A stretch of DNA of 64,000 nucleotides from Blastococcus sp. KM273128 (GCF_021698975.1 NZ_SSXA01000007.1:1-64000); one strand, 5' to 3'. Positions 1 to 10,292 are shown, counted from the first letter of the stretch. The notes: a model not told the origin generated them from the letters alone. Made by a program: numbers and translations.

Positions 1-358
1 CCGGACAGACCGGCGGCTGCTTCACGCCCGCACCGGCTGACCAAGATCAGATCAGAGGCCGACCGAGCCGACCAAGATCGACGGTGGATCGAGGCTCAGT
101 GTGGCGACTCCACAAACCTAGCCGGCTCCATTCCCAACATCGGATCCGCGATCGTTAAGCGACCATTCCACCAGCGACTCGAGAAAGGCGACAAAGCGAT
201 ACCGCCGGCCGCTCACCACCGCTCGCCACGTGCGTTTTGTGCACATTTCGCCGAGTTGTCGACAGCGCAGCGGGGGGTGACCGGCGCGCGGCGGTCCGGT
301 CAGCCCGGCCGTGGAGCGACACGCGGCCGGGGGAGGAGGAGGACGCTCCTATGACGCG
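1..358. other. Non-coding flank of the IS110-type element
   Basis: No convincing reading frame is seen in this stretch, which is visibly less GC-rich than the rest of the window. It lies downstream of the transposase stop. A 10-bp direct repeat (GACCAAGATC) occurs at 39-48 and 70-79. The stretch may hold the right end of the insertion sequence plus chromosomal flank. IS110 elements lack the long terminal inverted repeats that would let the end be placed by eye, so the boundary is not fixed. Confidence 0.4.
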
Positions 359-1411
359 TCAAGCCGCCACCGGTGGTGATTCGAGGCGTCGGTAGAGCTC
401 GCGGGCGATGTAGCGCTTGAGGCAGCGTTTGATCTCGCGGTCGGTCTTGCCTTGTGCGCGGCGGCGGTCGGCGTAGGCGCGGGTGCGTTCGTCGCGTTGG
501 AGGCGGGTGAGGGCGACGGTGTGCAGTGCCCGGTTGAGCTGGCGGTCACCGGAGCGGTTGAGCCGGTAGCGCACGGTCTTGCCCGAGGACGCCGGGATCG
601 GGGCGGTGCCGGCGAGCATCGCGAATGCGGCGTCGTTGCGGCAGCGGCCGGGGTGGGACCAGGCGGTGAGCACGGTGGCCGCGACGATCGGGCCCACGCC
701 GGTCAGGTCGAGCAGGTCCGGGCGCCAGGACCGCACGATGGTGCGGATGGCCTTCTCGTGGCCGAGGGCTTCGGCTTCGAGAAAGCGGATCCGGCGAGCG
801 AGGTCGTGCAGCACGGTCAGCGCGGTGACTGTCTCGACATCGGCCTTGCTGGCGCCAGGCCGCAGCGCGGCGGCGGTACTGATCATGGCCCGGGTGGTCT
901 GGCCGCGGAACCGGCCTCGCACCGACTCGGGGGCGGTGATGACCATGGCCAGCAGCTGCCGCTGCGCGGCGGTGGCGGCCTCGACCGCGGCGCGGCGGGC
1001 GGTCAGCCGCATCTGCAGCGCCGCCCGCTCAGCCCCGGTCTTGGGCTGGGCCAGCTGGGTGCGGGCCAGCGCGTCACGGGCGGCACGTTCGGCATCGATC
1101 GGATCGGACTTTGCCCCCGCCTTCCGTGCCGGCCGCTTCGGTCGGTCCAGCTCGACGACGAGTTCCTCGCGGTCAGCGAGGTGGCGGGCCAGGCCGGCGC
1201 CGTAGCCGCCGGTGCCCTCCATCGCCCAGGCCCGCAGCCCGGCGTGCTCCTCGGCCAGGGCGAGCAGTTCGGCGTAGCCGTCCGGGTCGGCGGGCACCGT
1301 CGCGCGGGCCAGCACGCCGCCGGTGCGGGCATCGAGCACCGCGGCGGTGTGGGTCTGGCTGTGGGTGTCTACGCCGATGACGACCTCGACCAGTTCTGCC
1401 AGCATGGTCAT
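359..1411 (-). CDS. IS110-family transposase (DEDD/serine recombinase)
   Basis: A 350-residue protein of typical full IS110 length. The N-terminal RuvC-like DEDD domain starts with GVDTHSQTH (D15), then E65 in MEGTGGYG and D103/D106 in KSDPIDAE. The C-terminal Transposase_20 domain has the LTGVGPIVAATVL segment (about 236-249) and the PIPASSGK motif (about 271-278) that carries the catalytic serine of this family. The start chosen is the ATG of MTMLAEL; the frame is open further upstream but that extension has no IS110 character. The gene looks intact. IS110 enzymes use an RNA-guided (bridge RNA) recombination mechanism, so the non-coding ends matter for function. The element lies directly downstream of otsB without disrupting it. 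Confidence 0.9.
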   Translation of the reverse strand: MTMLAELVEVVIGVDTHSQTHTAAVLDARTGGVLARATVPADPDGYAELLALAEEHAGLRAWAMEGTGGYGAGLARHLADREELVVELDRPKRPARKAGAKSDPIDAERAARDALARTQLAQPKTGAERAALQMRLTARRAAVEAATAAQRQLLAMVITAPESVRGRFRGQTTRAMISTAAALRPGASKADVETVTALTVLHDLARRIRFLEAEALGHEKAIRTIVRSWRPDLLDLTGVGPIVAATVLTAWSHPGRCRNDAAFAMLAGTAPIPASSGKTVRYRLNRSGDRQLNRALHTVALTRLQRDERTRAYADRRRAQGKTDREIKRCLKRYIARELYRRLESPPVAA

Positions 1412-1663
1412 GCGTTCTCTCCTCACCAGATGGGACGCAGCAGGTCCCGGTCCGGTGCGGAGATGGCAGGACTGTGATGAGACACGCCAGCAGCCACTGG
1501 CGGTCAAGCTCCTGATCAGGCCAACGTCTCCGGCCGGGCCGGTGCCGGCAACAACGAGCGGACAAGTCCGGTCAAAGGCACGAAGCCAGTCAGACGAAGG
1601 GTCACGCTCGCCGCTGCCGGCCGTCAGCCCATCACCGATGAGTCGACCCGGCCAGCCTCACAG
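1412..1663 (-). other. Candidate bridge-RNA region of the IS110-type element
   Basis: 252 bp between the transposase start and the otsB stop, with no plausible gene. In the IS110 group the non-coding end upstream of the recombinase gene encodes a structured bridge RNA of roughly 150-200 nt. GC-rich inverted segments are visible, including CGGAC-AA-GTCCG at 1559-1570 and the alternating CCGG/GGCC run at 1530-1549. Element ends and guide loops cannot be set from one copy, so the RNA call rests on position and family knowledge only. Confidence 0.3.
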
Positions 1664-2397
1664 TCAGCCGAGCCGGTCGGCGAGCGCCCCGAGCAGTCCG
1701 ACGACGTCCTCCGGCCCGGCCACGCGGTGCCGGGCCACCGTCTCGCCCTCGCCCACCTTCACGGTCAGGTCGTCCGGCCCGAGCACCCGGAAGGCGTCCT
1801 CGTCGGTGACGTCGTCCCCGAGGTAGAGCGTCGCCGCGACGCCCAGCTCGCCGGCGAGCCGCTGCAGGGCAGCGCCCTTGTGCGCGTCGGTCACCGCAAC
1901 CTCGAGGACGTCCTTGCCTGGCTTCAGCGTCAGTGACGGATCGACCGCCCGGCGGGCCTGCTCCAGCAGCTCGGCGGCGCGGGCGCGGTCGGCGACCTGC
2001 CGCACGTGGACGGCGACGCTGGCGGGCTTGACCTCCAGGCGGGCGCCGGGCGTGCCCTCGACCAGCGGCGCCAGCGCACCGGCCAGCTCGTCCCGCCGCC
2101 CGGCGTCGGCGCCGGCGAGCGGGCCGTCGAACTCCGCCCCGTGGCTGCCGATCCACCGGAAGTCCCCGGACAGCCCGCTGGTGCGGCGGAGGTCCTCGAG
2201 GCCCCGGCCGCTGACCAGCGCGACGGTGACGCCGTCGGCGGCCGCCACCCGGGCCAGCACCTCGGCGATCCCCGGCGAGGGCACCGCGGCGGAGGGGTCG
2301 TCGACGAGCGGGGCGAGGACGCCGTCGTAGTCGCTGGCCACCAGGAGCGGTCGGCGCGCGGCGAACGCCGCCAGCGCCTCGTCGAGCCCGGCGGAGC

Positions 2398-2401
<4 letters not shown>
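1664..2401 (-). CDS. otsB: Trehalose-6-phosphate phosphatase
   Basis: A 245-residue HAD-superfamily phosphatase that removes phosphate from trehalose 6-phosphate in the cytoplasm, giving trehalose. HAD motif I is [10 protein letters not shown] with D24 (nucleophile) and D26; motif II is VALVSGR; the [11 protein letters not shown] stretch near the C-terminus is the conserved Mg-binding motif IV. The length is normal. The GTG start overlaps the otsA stop by 4 nt (GTGA), so it is translationally coupled to otsA. An IS110 element lies immediately downstream, and no clear terminator separates the two. Confidence 0.93.
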
Positions 2402-3813
<1,412 letters not shown>

Positions 3814-3864
3814 ACCGCCCCCGACCCTATCCAGCCCCCCGCCGCTCCGCTGGACGGGGCCGGT

Positions 3865-4224
3865 TCAGATCACCCGGCCGAGCAGGTACCCGCCCGCCGC
3901 GGCCGCCAGCCCCAGGAGCACCGTGGCGACGACGTAGGCCACCGCGCGGCCGCGGGCGCGCCCCTCGACGAGCCGGACCACCTCGGTGCCGAACGTCGAG
4001 AACGTGGTGAGGGTGCCGCAGAAGCCGACCCCCACGAGGGCCGTGACCCAGACCGGGACGGCGGCCGAGCCCAGCAGCAGGCCGAGCACCGCGCTGCCGG
4101 CCACGTTGACCGTCAGCGTGCCCGCGACGCTGCCCTGGCCGCGCCGGGCCACCGCGATCCGCTCGGCGAGCAGGCGCAACGGCGCCCCGACCAGCGCGCC
4201 GGCGACCACGAGCCAGGGCGTCAC
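3865..4224 (-). CDS. crcB: Fluoride ion channel subunit CrcB/Fluc (second of pair)
   Basis: A 119-residue, four-helix membrane protein of the Fluc/CrcB fluoride exporter family. The family signature is GTLTTFSTFGTE (about 70-81), with an NVAG segment in helix 2 (about 40-43) matching the conserved pore Asn. It starts with a GTG that overlaps the stop of the upstream crcB by 4 nt. A much longer open frame runs through the start, but only this C-terminal part is protein-like. Neighbouring crcB pairs usually encode antiparallel heterodimers. Confidence 0.88.
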   Translation of the reverse strand: MTPWLVVAGALVGAPLRLLAERIAVARRGQGSVAGTLTVNVAGSAVLGLLLGSAAVPVWVTALVGVGFCGTLTTFSTFGTEVVRLVEGRARGRAVAYVVATVLLGLAAAAGGYLLGRVI

Positions 4225-4604
4225 CGGGGGCTCCCGGCGAGCGCGCGGCCGGCCACGGTCCCGACCGCGGCGGCCGCGATGCCCCCGAGCACCGAGACCA
4301 GGACGTACCCGGCGGCGGTGCCCGCGGCGCCGGCGTCGGCCAGCTGCACCACCTCGACGGCGAAGGTCGAGTACGTGGTGAAGCCACCGAGCACGCCTAC
4401 GCCGAGGAACGGCCGGGCCCACGGGGAGAAGGGTGCCCGGGCCACGAGCACCGCCGTCAGCACGCCGAGCACCAGGCAGCCGGTCAGGTTCACGGCCAGC
4501 GTCGCCCACGGCAGCCCGGTGGGGGAGTGCGGGATCGCCTCGGCCAGCCCCCAGCGTGCGAGCGCCCCCAGCGCCCCGCCGAGCGCGGCCAGCAGGTAGG
4601 CCAT
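4221..4604 (-). CDS. crcB: Fluoride ion channel subunit CrcB/Fluc (first of pair)
   Basis: A 127-residue paralogue of the neighbouring crcB with four predicted helices. It has the NLTG segment in helix 2 (about 39-42) and the GGFTTYSTFAVE signature (about 73-84). It is transcribed first, and its TGA overlaps the GTG of the second copy, implying coupled synthesis of two channel halves. ATG start, with GGAGGAG about 10 nt upstream. I looked for the crcB fluoride-riboswitch sequence in the short leader and did not find a convincing match. Confidence 0.88.
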   Translation of the reverse strand: MAYLLAALGGALGALARWGLAEAIPHSPTGLPWATLAVNLTGCLVLGVLTAVLVARAPFSPWARPFLGVGVLGGFTTYSTFAVEVVQLADAGAAGTAAGYVLVSVLGGIAAAAVGTVAGRALAGSPR

Positions 4605-4692
4605 GTGACCTGGCTCTCCTCCGGGATCGGACGTCGGGCAGCATGCCCCCGGGAGGGTCGCACGCGCGCGGCCCGGAGCAGGGGAGGACGCC

Positions 4693-5721
4693 GTGGGACC
4701 GCTGGAGGGCGTGCGGGTCGTCGAGTTCGCCGGGCTGGGGCCGGGCCCGTTCTGCGGGATGCTCCTGGCCGACCTCGGCGCCGACGTCGTCCGCATCGAC
4801 CGCCGGGGGAGCCGGGGCGGGCTGCTGGGCTCCCTGGGCGCGACGTCCCTCCTGGACCGCGGCAAGCGCTCGATCGCCCTGGACCTGAAGGACCCCGCCG
4901 ACCTCGAGGTGGTGCGGGCGCTCGCCCGCCGGGCCGACGTGCTGCTGGAGGGGTTCCGGCCGGGGGTGATGGAGCGGCTCGGGCTCGGGCCGGACGACCT
5001 GCTGGGGGAGAACCCGGCGCTGGTCTACGGCCGGATGACCGGCTGGGGGCAGACCGGACCGCTCGCGCACAGCGCCGGCCACGACATCGGGTACATCGCG
5101 CTGACCGGCGCGCTGGGCGCCAGCGGGCGGCCCGACGAGGTGCCCGCCCCGCCGATGAACCTGCTCGGCGACTTCGGCGGCGGCGGGGTGTTCCTGGCCC
5201 TCGGTGCGCTGGCGGCGCTGATCCGCGCGCGGGCCACGGGGGAGGGGCAGGTGGTGGACGCGGCGATCGTCGACGGCACCGCCGTCCTCACCACGATGAT
5301 CCACGGGATGCTCGACGCCGGGGCTTGGACCGACCGGCGCGGCCGCAACCTGCTCGACACGGGTGCGCCGTTCTACGACGTCTACCGCTGCGGGGACGGG
5401 CAGTTCCTCGCCGTCGGCGCGCTGGAGGAGCAGTTCTACGCGGCGCTGCTGGAGGGCCTGGGCCTGACCGGCGACGAGACGCTGCCCCGCCGGGAGGACC
5501 CGCGCCAGTGGCCGGCGCTGCGGGAACGGTTCGCGGCCGTCTTCGCCTCCCGCACCCGGGCGGAGTGGTGGCAGGTCTTCGAGGGCACCGACGCCTGCGT
5601 GGCGCCGGTCTGGTCGCTGGTGGAGGCGACGGAGGACGGGCACAACGTGGCGCGGGGCGGCGGCGGGTCCGGGTCCGCGGCGGCCCGGGCACCCGTCATC
5701 ATCGGTCCCCGTGACGCGTGA
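4693..5721 (+). CDS. CoA-transferase family III / alpha-methylacyl-CoA racemase-like
   Basis: A 342-residue CaiB/BaiF-fold protein. The N-terminus GVRVVEFAGLGPGPF and LLADLGADVVRID are typical of alpha-methylacyl-CoA racemases. The catalytic pair of the mycobacterial racemase (His/Asp) is matched by AGHDIGYI (H130) and NLLGDFGGGG (D160). These enzymes epimerise 2-methyl branched acyl-CoAs for beta-oxidation. GTG start at 4693. The family is usually near 360 residues; here the segment after DGHNVARG is replaced by a short Gly/Ser/Ala-rich tail. The stop overlaps the start of the MurJ-like gene by 11 nt. Confidence 0.85.
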   Translation: MGPLEGVRVVEFAGLGPGPFCGMLLADLGADVVRIDRRGSRGGLLGSLGATSLLDRGKRSIALDLKDPADLEVVRALARRADVLLEGFRPGVMERLGLGPDDLLGENPALVYGRMTGWGQTGPLAHSAGHDIGYIALTGALGASGRPDEVPAPPMNLLGDFGGGGVFLALGALAALIRARATGEGQVVDAAIVDGTAVLTTMIHGMLDAGAWTDRRGRNLLDTGAPFYDVYRCGDGQFLAVGALEEQFYAALLEGLGLTGDETLPRREDPRQWPALRERFAAVFASRTRAEWWQVFEGTDACVAPVWSLVEATEDGHNVARGGGGSGSAAARAPVIIGPRDA

Positions 5722-7306
5722 CGGGACATCTCCGGCCACCCGCCGTGGTCCGCTGCGCGGCGGGGTGGCCCGCGCCGCCACGCTGCTGATCTCGCTCACC
5801 GCCGTCAGCCAGCTGCTCGGGTTCGTCCGGGACGCCGTCATCGCGGCCGTGTTCGGGGCCGGCGCGGAGCTGGACGCCTACCTCGTCGCCCAGGGCGTGA
5901 TGAACCTGGTGCTGGCGCTGGTCGCCACGGCGCTGGCCCGGGCCGTGGTGCCCCCGGTCAGCCGGGCGGTGGCCGCGGGGGAGGGTCGGCGCGCCGACCG
6001 CACGGTGCGCACGGTGCTGACCCTCGGCACGCTGGTGCTGGTCGCGGGCTCGGTGCTGGCGTTCCTCGCCGCCGAGCAGGTCGTCGCGGTGCTCGCCCCC
6101 GGCTTCGACGAGCAGACGGCCGAGCTCACCGTCCGGCTGACCCGGATCGTGCTCGTCGCGGCGCTCTTCATCGCAGCCACCGACATCCTGGCGGCCGCCT
6201 GCCAGGCGCACGGCCGGTTCTTCGCATCCGGGTTGCAGGGCGTCCCGTTCAACCTCGTCATGATCGGCGCCGCGCTCTGGGCCGGTGAGCGCTTCGGCAT
6301 CGAGGCGCTGGCCGCCGGCTTCGTCGTCGGGTCCGCGGTGCGCATGCTCGTCCAGCTCCCCGCCGTCCGGGCCGCCGGCATGCGGCTGCGGCCGCGGCTG
6401 GCGCTGCGCGACCCCGACGTCCGCGAGGTCCTCCGGCTCACCCCGCCGCTGCTCGTCGGCAGCGCGGTGCTCAACGTCAACACGCTGGTCGACCGCGCCG
6501 TCGGGTCGGCGCAGGGCGAGGGCGTCATCACCGCGCTGAGCCTCGGCTTCCGCGTCATCCACCTCGTCGACGCGCTGCTGGTCGCGACGGTCGTCGCCGC
6601 GCTGTACCCGGCCTTCAGCGCCGTCGGCGCCCCCGACCGGCGCGCCGACCTCCGGGCCCTGGTCGACCGCACGTCCCGGCTGCTCGTCGCGCTGCTGCTC
6701 CCCGTGGTCGCCGCGCTGGTCGTCCTGGCCCGCCCGATCGTCCAGTTCCTCTACGGGCGGGGGGACTTCGACCAGGCCGCGGTCTCCGCCACCGCCACCG
6801 CGGTCGCCTTCTCGGCCGCGGCGGTGCTCGGCATCGCGCTGCGGTCCACCACCTCGCGGGCGAGCCTGGCGGTCGGTGACACCCGCACCCCCACCCTCGT
6901 GGCGCTGGCCGCGATGGTCGTCAACGTGGCCGGTGACCTCACGCTGGGCGTCGCCTACGGCATCCCCGGGCTCGCCGCCTCGACCAGCCTCTCCCTGGTG
7001 CTGGCCGCGGCACTGGCGGTGGCGCTGCTGGGGCGCCGGCACGCCGCCGTCACCCCGCGGGCGCTGCTGGCCACGACCGCGCGCGGCTCCGTCGCGGCGG
7101 TCGCCGGGGGGCTCGTCGCCGCCGCGGTCCTGGTCTGGGGCTGGGGGAGCGGGGCGACCGGCACGCTCACCGCCGCGGCGCAGATCGCGGCCGGCGCGTC
7201 CGTGGGGGCCGTCGTCTACCTCGCCGTCCTCGCCGCGCTGCGCGGTCCGGAACTGGCCGACCTGCGGGGGCTGGTCCGGCGCGGGGTGCGCCGCGGGGCA
7301 CGCTGA
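5711..7306 (+). CDS. MurJ/MviN-like lipid flippase
   Basis: A 531-residue polytopic membrane protein of the MOP superfamily, MVIN branch. The start of the core (ISLTAVSQLLGFVRDAVIAAVFGAG) is the classic MurJ helix 1 region, and about 14 hydrophobic segments follow. MurJ flips lipid II across the plasma membrane; MviN paralogues also export other polyprenol-linked glycans. It lacks the long cytoplasmic and extracellular extension of mycobacterial MviN and is not beside dcw genes, so it may be a specialised paralogue. GTG start inside the upstream gene; followed 69 bp later by an ATP-grasp gene. Confidence 0.8.
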   Translation: MTRDGTSPATRRGPLRGGVARAATLLISLTAVSQLLGFVRDAVIAAVFGAGAELDAYLVAQGVMNLVLALVATALARAVVPPVSRAVAAGEGRRADRTVRTVLTLGTLVLVAGSVLAFLAAEQVVAVLAPGFDEQTAELTVRLTRIVLVAALFIAATDILAAACQAHGRFFASGLQGVPFNLVMIGAALWAGERFGIEALAAGFVVGSAVRMLVQLPAVRAAGMRLRPRLALRDPDVREVLRLTPPLLVGSAVLNVNTLVDRAVGSAQGEGVITALSLGFRVIHLVDALLVATVVAALYPAFSAVGAPDRRADLRALVDRTSRLLVALLLPVVAALVVLARPIVQFLYGRGDFDQAAVSATATAVAFSAAAVLGIALRSTTSRASLAVGDTRTPTLVALAAMVVNVAGDLTLGVAYGIPGLAASTSLSLVLAAALAVALLGRRHAAVTPRALLATTARGSVAAVAGGLVAAAVLVWGWGSGATGTLTAAAQIAAGASVGAVVYLAVLAALRGPELADLRGLVRRGVRRGAR

Positions 7307-7375
7307 CCAACCCTTTCCGGGCAGACGGGCACCGGCGGGTGCCGCATTCCGTCGTGCACGCCATAAGGTTGCCCG

Positions 7376-8515
7376 ATGCCTTCTCCCGGACGCGCGCTCG
7401 TGCTCACCTCGAGCCGCGACCGCGGTGCACTCGCGGCCGTCCGGGCGCTGGACCGCGCGGGCTGGCACGTGGGCGTCGGATCACCGGACGCCGACGGCAT
7501 GGTCGCCGCCTCCCGCTCCTGCCGGGAGACCCACGACGTCCCCCGCCCGCGCGGCCACCTCGGCGACTTCGTCGCGGCGGTGCAGGAAGCGGTCACCCGC
7601 GGCGGCTACGACGTCGTCTTCGGCAGCGGCGACGACTGGATGGCGGCCCTGGCGCACTGCGCCGAGGCAGTACCCGCCGTGGTGGCCCACCCGCCCGCCG
7701 ACGTCGCCCTCGCCGCCCTCGACAAGGCCGGGCTCACCCGGCGCGCCGCCGACGCCGGGCTGCCGGTCCCGAGCACCAGCCTGGCCACCCCGGAGGCGCT
7801 GGACGGCTGGGCCGGCCCCGTCGTCGTGAAGTGCCGCGCCCACTGGCAGCCGGGCCTGCGCCGGCAGCTGCGCATCGAGGCCCGCCGCTACCCCGACGCG
7901 GACCGCGCCCGCGCACGGGTGCGGCTGCTCGAGGAGGCCGGTCTCGAGGCCGTCCTCCAGGAACCGGTCGACGGCGAGATGGAGGCCCTCGTCGGGCTGG
8001 TGCACGACGGCCGGCTGCTGGGCCGGGTGCAGCAGCGCGCCCTCCGGCTGTGGCCGACACCGAGCGGGGTCACCAGCCGGGCGGTCACCGTCCCGGTGGA
8101 CGAGGAGCTGGCCGGGGCCGCCACCCGGCTGCTCGCGGGCCTGGGCTGGTCGGGGCTGGTGCAGCTGCAGTTCCTGCGCGACGACGACGGCGGGCTGCGG
8201 CTCATCGACCTCAACGGGCGGTTCTACGGCTCCCTGGCCCTCGCCTCCGCCGCCGGCCCGAACCTCCCGGACGCCTGGGCGCGCCAGGCGCTCGGGCTGC
8301 CCCTGCCGCCCCTGCCCGACGGCGCCACCGGCGTGCGCTACCTCTGGACGGCGGGCGACCTCCGCCGGGCCACCGTCGAGCGCCGCGGCGGCGTGCTCAC
8401 CGACTGCGCCTCGGTGCTGCGCTGGTTCCCCGGCGCGGTCACCAGCGTCTGGGACCCCCGCGACCCCGGCCCCACCCTCGCGCTCACCGCCGAGCGGGTG
8501 GGGCGTCGGCCCTGA
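7376..8515 (+). CDS. ATP-grasp domain protein
   Basis: A 379-residue protein with a Rossmann-like pre-ATP-grasp N-terminus (ALVLTSSRDRGALAAVRALDRAGW) and an ATP-grasp core: the lysine in VVVKCRAHW (about 151-159), an acidic QEPVDGEMEALVG segment and the metal-binding LIDLNGRFYGS. It resembles carB-like ATP-grasp ligases that activate a carboxylate and join it to an amine or other nucleophile, often linked to polysaccharides or peptides. Substrate unknown. A TAAGGT -10-like hexamer lies 7 nt upstream of the ATG, so the mRNA could be nearly leaderless. It is convergent with ngs. Confidence 0.75.
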   Translation: MPSPGRALVLTSSRDRGALAAVRALDRAGWHVGVGSPDADGMVAASRSCRETHDVPRPRGHLGDFVAAVQEAVTRGGYDVVFGSGDDWMAALAHCAEAVPAVVAHPPADVALAALDKAGLTRRAADAGLPVPSTSLATPEALDGWAGPVVVKCRAHWQPGLRRQLRIEARRYPDADRARARVRLLEEAGLEAVLQEPVDGEMEALVGLVHDGRLLGRVQQRALRLWPTPSGVTSRAVTVPVDEELAGAATRLLAGLGWSGLVQLQFLRDDDGGLRLIDLNGRFYGSLALASAAGPNLPDAWARQALGLPLPPLPDGATGVRYLWTAGDLRRATVERRGGVLTDCASVLRWFPGAVTSVWDPRDPGPTLALTAERVGRRP

Positions 8516-8521
8516 CCGGCG

Positions 8522-10288
8522 TCAGGTGCGCCGGCGCGTCTCGGGGAAGAGCAGGTCGACGAAGCGCTGGGCGGTCGGCTGGGGCTCGTGGTTGGCCAGC
8601 CCCGGCCGCTCGTTGGCCTCGATGAACACGTACTCCGGCCCCTCGACGTCGGGCACGAGGAAGTCGATCCCGGTCACCGGGATGTCCAGCGCCGTGGCGG
8701 CCCGCACCGCGGCATCGGCGATCTCCGGGTGCAGCCGGTCGGTGACGTCCTCGATCGTGCCGCCGGTGTGCAGGTTCGCCGTCCGGCGCACCTGGATCCG
8801 CTCGCCGTTGGGCGGGACGTCGTCCATCGCGTAGCCGGCGTCGGCGACGACCTCGGCCGTGGTGCCGTCGAGCGGGATGCGGGACTCCCCGCCGGTGGCC
8901 CGCTCCCGGCGGCGGCTGGTGGAGCGCACCAGGTCGGTGACGGAGTTCCGGCCGTCGCCGACCACCTCCGCCGGCCGGCGCACCGCGGCGGCGACGACCG
9001 ACCGGTCGATGACCACCACCCGCAGGTCCTGGCCCGGCACGAGCTCCTCCACGAGCACGTCGGGGCAGAACTGGAGCGCGTGGTCGACCGCGCGGGCCAG
9101 CCCGTCCTCGTCGCGCACGCCGACGGTGATGCCGCGCCCCTGCTCGCCGCGGGCCGGCTTCACGACCACCTGGCCGACCTCGCGCAGCAGCGCCGCGGCC
9201 TCGTCGAGCTCGCCCTCGCAGGCCAGCGCGCCGCGGGCCACGCGGACGCCGGCCCGCTCCATGATCCGGCGGGTGACCCGCTTGTCGTCGCAGCGGCTCA
9301 TCGCCACGGACGTGGTGAACTCCGACAGCGACTCACGGGTGACCACCGATCGGCCGCCGAGCGACAGCCGCATCTCGCCCCAGGAGGCGTCGGTGACCTC
9401 GACGCGGACCCCGCGGCGCAGCGCCTCCTCGGCGATGATCCGCGCGTACGGGTTCAGCTCCTCCAGGCCGGGCGGGCGGGCGGCGAACAGCGGGGTGTTG
9501 ATCGGGTTCTTCCGCTTCACGCAGACCGCCGAGACCCGGCTGAAGCCCAGCTTGCGGTACAGCCGGATGGCGCCCTCGTTGTCGTGCATCACCGAGAGGT
9601 CGAGGTAGGCGCGCCCGCGGCCGACGTAGCGCTCGGCGAGCACCCGGACCAGCGCCTCGCCGGTGCCGGGCGGGGCGTCCTGGTTGTGCACGGCCAGGCA
9701 CCAGAGGCTGGTGCCGCCCTCGGGGTCGTCGAAGGCCAGCCCGTGGTCCACGCCGGTCACCGTGCCGACGATCTTCCCGGTGCGGGTGTCCTCGACGACG
9801 AGGTAGGTGAAGCAGCGGGTGCGGTGGTTGTCCCACATGACGTCGGCGTCCCCGACGACCATCCCGTTGAGGGCGTAGATGTCGTTGATCGCCTCCATCT
9901 CCGCCCGGGAGGTGACGGTGCGGACGAAGACGCCGCGGATGAGGTCGTGGCGCGGCCGGTAGCGGTGCAGGTCGAGCCGGTAGGTGTAGCTGGGGTCGAT
10001 GAACAGCTCGTCGGGCGCCAGGCCCACCAGCACGTGCGGGTCGCGCGGGTAGATGCAGATGTCCCGCTCGCCGGTCTCCTCCGCGCGGAGCGCGTGGACG
10101 ATGCCGCGCAGGTCGGCGAAGGTCTGGCCGAAGACCAGCCGCCCCCACCCCAGGTCGAGCACGACGTCGGTGGCCATGCCGCGCAGCTGGTGCTCCGACG
10201 GCTTCTTCCACGACCGGCTGGTGATCGCCGGGGTGGTGGTCACCGGCGTGCGGCGGCGGTGACCGGCGAGCCGGGGTGCCATCGCCAC
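8522..10288 (-). CDS. ngs: N-acetylglutaminylglutamine synthetase (GNAT + ATP-grasp)
   Basis: A 588-residue two-domain protein. The N-terminal half contains an acetyltransferase (GNAT) fold ending in DNEGAIRLYRKLGFSRVSAV (about 240-260). The C-terminal half is a cyanophycin-synthetase-like ATP-grasp with VVVKPARGEQGRGITVGV and FIEANERPGLANHEP. This fusion next to an asparagine-synthetase-like gene is the asnO-ngs arrangement that makes N-acetylglutaminylglutamine amide, an osmoprotectant. The GTG start used lies 5 nt after the asnO stop; an internal GTG at 10243 or the ATG of MATDVVLDL are alternatives. The protein probably acetylates Gln and joins it to a second Gln. Confidence 0.82.
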   Translation of the reverse strand: MAMAPRLAGHRRRTPVTTTPAITSRSWKKPSEHQLRGMATDVVLDLGWGRLVFGQTFADLRGIVHALRAEETGERDICIYPRDPHVLVGLAPDELFIDPSYTYRLDLHRYRPRHDLIRGVFVRTVTSRAEMEAINDIYALNGMVVGDADVMWDNHRTRCFTYLVVEDTRTGKIVGTVTGVDHGLAFDDPEGGTSLWCLAVHNQDAPPGTGEALVRVLAERYVGRGRAYLDLSVMHDNEGAIRLYRKLGFSRVSAVCVKRKNPINTPLFAARPPGLEELNPYARIIAEEALRRGVRVEVTDASWGEMRLSLGGRSVVTRESLSEFTTSVAMSRCDDKRVTRRIMERAGVRVARGALACEGELDEAAALLREVGQVVVKPARGEQGRGITVGVRDEDGLARAVDHALQFCPDVLVEELVPGQDLRVVVIDRSVVAAAVRRPAEVVGDGRNSVTDLVRSTSRRRERATGGESRIPLDGTTAEVVADAGYAMDDVPPNGERIQVRRTANLHTGGTIEDVTDRLHPEIADAAVRAATALDIPVTGIDFLVPDVEGPEYVFIEANERPGLANHEPQPTAQRFVDLLFPETRRRT

Positions 10289-10292
10289 CGCC

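Noticed and set aside
226..232. CACGTG at the left edge as another parS
   Set aside because: The flanking bases do not form the required palindrome.
4605..4692. Possible fluoride riboswitch before crcB
   Set aside because: The expected conserved GGxGATG...CCCGCC...CTGATGGC pattern is not present in the short leader.
3865..5841. 658-codon open frame on the minus strand across the CoA-transferase gene
   Set aside because: Only its last 119 codons (CrcB) are protein-like. The rest is Arg/Pro/Gly-rich and antisense to a good gene.
5699..7468. 589-codon minus-strand frame opposite the MurJ-like gene
   Set aside because: Its composition (runs of Arg, Asp, Gly, Gln) is typical of antisense shadows in GC-rich DNA, and the plus strand encodes a clear membrane protein.
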